A stretch of 64,000 nucleotides of DNA from Toxoplasma gondii ME49 (Eukaryota; Apicomplexa; Conoidasida; Eucoccidiorida; Sarcocystidae). Below are positions 60,601-64,000 of the stretch, piece after piece. Position 1 is the stretch's first letter. The number at the start of each line of letters is the position of its first letter. The notes beneath the pieces are model-generated. The model did no database searches and was not told the DNA's origin. It saw only the letters and a list, made by a program, of their open reading frames with translations. The stretch is taken from contig NC_031477.1 in assembly GCF_000006565.2 (NCBI RefSeq), positions 5,728,183-5,792,182 of the forward strand, in the 5' to 3' direction. Made by a program: the position numbers and the translations under genes.

Positions 60601-63600
60601 GCGGAAAAGTGCCTGAAGACGGCCCGAAGAGCGTCGGGTCCCACGCCCCAGGGTTCGGATCGAAGTAGCTGTAATCTTTCCGCAAGCCTCCGTCGGCCTT
60701 CGGAATTGATTGGTGCCAGACAGGACCCAGTTCGTTGGAACCAGGTCGCTCGACCAAATTCCAGAAAACCGACTTTGGCATTCCAGAGGCAGAACGTGGA
60801 TCTCCTGGCATCCGGATGTCGTACACCACCGGATGGCCGTCTACGTTGGTCGTCACCGGCTGGCCTCCTCGCACGGTTTGAGTCTTCTCGTTAGAGATAA
60901 TTCGAATGTACAACGTCGGATGACCGAGACCAGGGAGGTCGGCGAGTTTCAGATTGCACCACCGGCACAGCTGTCCCCAAGTCGCTTTGGCGACTTCTGC
61001 GCCGGACTTTGAGCCACACGGCGTATTGAGGTGTTGAGCGTTTTTCGAAAACAGAGACATATGCACCTGGTAATTCTGGGCAGAAGCGCCGAGGCGAAGC
61101 GGCTCCTCCTCCGGGATCGAAATACGGACAGTCGCCTTTCTTCTGCCCCCCTGGAAGTCCTCGACCACAGCGGTAATCGAACCCTCGCGCAGCATCTGTT
61201 GTTCTGACGAAGTCGGCGCCTGCTTGATGCCGAACCGCAACCTGCCCGACTTGGCGATATCCTGGTCCGAAATCCCCAGCAACCTCAGAATCTTGGTCAA
61301 CACATCATCCGTGTTTTCGTTAGGTTGGAGCCCCTCGATGAGAGCCTTGAGCTGCTGAAGCTCTTGCGGAGTCAGAGTCCTCTTGATCTTTCTGTATTCG
61401 AAGATCACTTGTCCATCATCAGGGAGGTTACGTATGTGATCTTTCAGCTTCAAGAGGACGGCTGCAGTACGCCTCTGGTCTTCGGGTGATCGAGATCGAT
61501 TGTAGAGCTTGTAATACTGCTCCGCCGGAGTTCTGATCGATAACTCGAACGTGAACGGCTTTTTCAAGTCGGCCATTCCGGGACACTTCGAGCGAATAAT
61601 TTCGGGCTTGTTGAGCGCCTGATACAGCTCGCCCAGTGTCTTCACCGAGCATCGAATCACCTGGCCTTTCTGCGCCCCTTCCGGGCGCACTTGCAAGAGT
61701 ATTGGACCGTCGTCAAAAAGATCCATTTCATGCAAGTCAGAGAGCCAGGCACCAAACACCTCTGGCCACAAAGACGGCTGCATGACTGTGACTTCGAGTT
61801 TCCGCATAATACCTGAGCCTTCGGCGACTTTCGATTCCACTGCCTTTTTCTTTTCCTCTTGGGCTTGGCCAGCGGTCTTCTTCCACGGAAAATAGATCTC
61901 CGCGAGACTGCCAAGGTCCTGGTCAGGAAGCTGACTGAGGGGCACGTCGAGTACGGAGCCGTTATCGAAAACGAGTTTCACAGTATCTGTGGGGCTGAAG
62001 CCTCCTGCCGACTGGAGATGTGTCACGAATGCATGTGGATCTTTTAACAAACTGGCCAGGCCCTTTTTGCCGGCGCCTCCGACAAGACCCAGCATGGCTG
62101 TGATGACCCATTTGGTTCCATTAACTGCGGCCGACGGAAACCCTCCCCGTCGAATGAAGTATTGCCTTGGGATGTCGTAACGCTTGGCCAGCTGGTTGAT
62201 CAGACCTCTCTTGTCTCCCTTCGAAAGTCGCCCCAGGGCTTCATCCGAAAGCTGCCGCAGCTCCACACCGATGTCTCGAAAAAGAGCGGAGCCGTCAGGC
62301 CCAACGAATATCACATCAACCACTGTTTTCTGCGACCGCATTTGCTTCTTTGCCTCTTTCGTGACTGTGGTCTGCTCCTTCTTCCACTGCTCTCGTGCTT
62401 CCTTGTTCATAACTTCGAAAGAGAAGTTGAAAACGTTTTCAAATTTGAGACCAGGGACCTGAGCCGCAAGTTCCTTGAAGACTTTCCAGAGTTTGTCGTT
62501 TAAGAAAAACTTCTTGGGATCGAGACGGATGTGTCTCTCAGCGGGCTTGCCCTTTTCTGTGGTCGTGATAGTCGCGCCTACCAGTTTGGCCCACTGCAGC
62601 TCTCCTTGACGCTGAAGAGTTCTAATCTCGAACTTGAGGTGTCTCAGGCGATCCAAGTCTTCCAGCGTCTTGCCACTCTTCATCGCCAACTCCGTCCTCT
62701 CCCTCATTTTCCTGTTCAGCTCTTCGGATTCGGTGACATCCGCAACAGGGATGTTCAGATGCTTTGCCTTCTCTGGGTTCCTCTGCTTCAGCGCATTCTT
62801 TGCCGACGTCAGAAGGTCTCGAATTGATCGGGCCCGAACGTCATCCGGACCCATGAGATATCTGTCTTCGACTTCCCCGAGATCCGCACGCGCAATCCAA
62901 GCAGCTGTGCACTCCTCATTCCAGGCACGCGACACCATTTTCGCAGGGTTGACACGCCCGCAGAAAATGCGTTTCATGTCAACGGCGAGGCATTGCCCTG
63001 GACGTGCCGGGTCAGCTTGATAACACGAGACAATTGGCGCAGGAGTTTCCAGGGTTATTTGAAGGCCCTTCATGTGTTGTTGGTCCACAGCCTCGGTGTA
63101 GGGCGAAGCATACATATCCAAATTTATGTCGAATTGCCGCAGGGCGGTATCTTTGTCGTCGTACAAAACAAGCTTGACGTTGGCGGGTTTTAAGTTCGGG
63201 TGTGCCTTGAAGAAGTCATCAAGTGTTTTCGCCCATGTGTCTCCTGGCTCGATCTGGATGTCGAAAGGGATCTGCTGTCCGTCGACGTCAGTCACGACGA
63301 TGCGGAAATTCTTCGCAAGATACACCTTTTTGGGCCTCGTAAGAACATCCATTAGTTTTTGGTAGGCGTCGGGATTCATCGTCGCCCAGTTTGGACTGAA
63401 CACTTCTGGACCGAAAATCGATCGCAACGTTGCTTCGGTTCCATCGGGAAACCGGAACACAAGATGATCTGCGATACCCAAGAGATCCTCGTCGCTCATT
63501 CGATCGAGTTTAAAGGGCAACTGAGACCCAGGGTACTCCTTACGAAGCCACTGCCGCAGCGCTTTGAGGGGCGCCAGATGTTGCTGCGGACCCGCTGTTA

Positions 63601-64000
63601 AAGGAATGACGAAGTGAGGGACATTCGGGTGAGGCCCAGATCCATCCACGAACGTATCATGAGTGTTGAGAATGGGAATCTCGGGGCGCATCGTGATTTT
63701 TGTTTTGCGCGGCCGATGGTAATATTCCTCTCCAAGAACGCCACCGTTGAGTGCATCCCGCGAACCCTGTCCCTGACCCTGAAGAAAGGGGTACACGACG
63801 GTGGGGACTTTTTTCTTTTGGAAGGGTTTGTGAAAATCATACAAAAGTCCGGGCAAATCATCACCAAACTGCACAGTAGCCGTCACTGGCTTCTGAGGTT
63901 TCGACTTCAGGAGTTCGCCATCAGGGCCAAATGTCTCGATAACCGGAATGACCGTGGCTTTATGTTCCGCATGGAAACTGACCGCAATTTGACGTCCAGC
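51697..64000 (-). CDS. Large modular protein of unknown function with phase-0 cassette exons (5' partial)
   Basis: I do not recognise this gene. Minus-strand exons: 64000(open)-60224, 60016-59762, 59472-59452, 58891-58637, 58304-58272, 57974-57645, 57428-57402, 57042-56779, 56243-56193, 55834-55124, 54924-54592, 53890-53861, 53370-53203, 52743-52429, and 52023-51757 or on to a stop at 51697. Every placed intron is GT-AG and phase 0, and at least 2,279 residues are encoded. The frame is open to the right edge, so the start lies outside. The modules share a degenerate plan: a strand, a turn often with DG or Pro/Gly, a strand, an LS-x-x-L stretch, then a helix ending in a GI motif (LEQLGIPKTQL, LKFFGIAPAAV, LRLLGISDQDI, MKDSLGISDPN). 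No membrane helix, enzyme motif or known domain is seen. The last exon end and possible extra micro-exons in the 700-base intron 53891-54591 remain open. Confidence 0.72.
52429..52743 (-). CDS. 105-codon module exon (large modular protein)
   Basis: CTCTGCAG acceptor, AAC|GTAAGTC donor, phase 0. It begins with the strand-turn-strand form NPKLVIFVEQDGQKTIRFTF and ends in a strand LLIREVSLNIKQRPN, so its borders fall at the same module positions as in the other exons. Confidence 0.75.
53861..53890 (-). CDS. 30-nt micro-exon (10 codons)
   Basis: CGCTTCAG acceptor, AAG|GTATGAT donor, phase 0 on both sides. It encodes AAKAFQQAAK and precedes an exon that opens with five Ala codons, so the two may form one Ala-rich linker. 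Confidence 0.6.
55124..55834 (-). CDS. 237-codon exon with Gly/Pro-rich centre (large modular protein)
   Basis: TTGCTCAG acceptor and TTG|GTGAGC donor, phase 0. It holds two module-like parts: one near the start (IVINGHNYGAPG, then DLEVSFSPLPGKPPV and VLPLLQSISDKHG) and one near the end (EFVVPILPSQKSM, then IEQVLKFFGIAPAAV). A Gly/Pro-rich linker (PTGGGRFPGGGVVV) joins them. It is likely a fusion of two module exons. Confidence 0.75.
56193..56243 (-). CDS. 51-nt mini-exon (17 codons)
   Basis: TATCTCAG acceptor, CAA|GTGAGTT donor, phase 0 on both sides. It encodes PTPVPGYTATPKRNGPQ, a Pro-rich linker. Confidence 0.68.
57402..57428 (-). CDS. 27-nt micro-exon (9 codons)
   Basis: GTTTTCAG acceptor, GAC|GTAAGTG donor, phase 0 on both sides. 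It encodes TTGHPPKYD between the 110- and 88-codon module exons. Confidence 0.66.
58272..58304 (-). CDS. 33-nt micro-exon (11 codons)
   Basis: GCGTTTAG acceptor, GGG|GTAAGTG donor, phase 0 on both sides. It encodes PASEGEGDFPG, a turn-like peptide resembling the PKGDGNYYP turn of the previous module. Confidence 0.68.
59452..59472 (-). CDS. 21-nt micro-exon (7 codons)
   Basis: TTTTTCAG acceptor, AAC|GTAAGTA donor, phase 0 on both sides. It encodes PMFSTPN between two 85-codon module exons. Splice sites are near consensus; it could be a skipped cassette. Confidence 0.65.
60224..64000 (-). CDS. Large modular protein, 3.8-kb exon open at the window edge
   Basis: 1,259 codons without a stop, from the edge to a CCG|GTAAGG donor. 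Several copies of the strand-turn-strand pattern are visible: HLVFRFPDGTEATLRSIFG near 63460, FRIVVTDVDGQQIPFDIQI near 63290, VVDVIFVGPDGSALFRDIG near 62300, and DTVKLVFDNGSVLDVPLSQL near 61970. A further copy, VYIQIPKGDGNYYPCSGVDI, is near 60400. Basic helical stretches of 15-30 residues separate them. One hydrophobic stretch near 62100 (WVITAMLGLVGG) is too short and too close to Lys to call a membrane helix. No methionine near the right edge looks like a start. Confidence 0.85.

Noticed and set aside
1..64000. tRNA or rRNA genes
   Set aside because: I checked several GTTC-AA-TC-like matches (for example near 15333 and 33616) and none sits in a cloverleaf-compatible context; some fall inside coding exons.

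Overview
The window looks like nuclear DNA of a cyst-forming coccidian apicomplexan (Sarcocystidae, Toxoplasma/Neospora/Hammondia type). The evidence is indirect. Coding exons are GC-rich. Introns are numerous, pyrimidine-rich and GT-AG. Conserved domains are separated by very long Ser/Gly/Arg-rich disordered insertions. GCATGC/TGCATGC palindromes recur, and the introns carry TA and TATG microsatellites. No bacterial, phage, mobile-element, rRNA or CRISPR features were seen. The genus cannot be fixed without a search.

Layout, left to right. (1) 1-27086, plus strand: a giant VPS13-family bridge-like lipid-transfer protein in eight exons. It is open at the left edge, so the chorein N-terminus is not seen, and at least 7,812 residues lie inside the window. 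(2) 27087-29333: a convergent 3' interval starting with a 17-G run. (3) 29334-35437, minus: a ten-exon, 333-aa protein with two tandem thioredoxin-like/GST-N domains of the plant/cyanobacterial type. The first domain keeps a CPFC redox centre and the second has lost it. (4) 35438-38977: no gene recognised. (5) 38978-46164, minus: an eight-exon, 1,073-aa protein with a CCCH finger, a SANT/Myb-like domain, a series of CxxC knuckles and a C-terminal CHY zinc finger. Its introns hold most of the microsatellites. (6) 46165-48686: a divergent promoter interval. (7) 48687-49848, plus: a small secreted protein with a single FAS1 (fasciclin) domain in three exons. (8) 51697-64000, minus: the 3' part of a very large modular protein I do not recognise, at least about 2,280 residues and open at the right edge.

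The three recognised multi-exon genes and FAS1 were assembled by hand from splice signals, phase agreement and family motifs. In each, exon lengths and phases sum exactly to an uninterrupted reading frame. The genes do not form a pathway: they are independent eukaryotic transcription units with functions in lipid transfer, redox or GST-like chemistry, zinc-finger regulation, adhesion or surface, and unknown.

The most unusual element is the last gene. Every intron I could place in it is phase 0. Module-sized exons of 85-237 codons alternate with in-frame micro-exons of 7-17 codons, so any exon could be included or skipped without breaking the frame. The modules are degenerate copies of one strand-turn-strand plus helix pattern, and several micro-exons appear to encode just the turn or linker.
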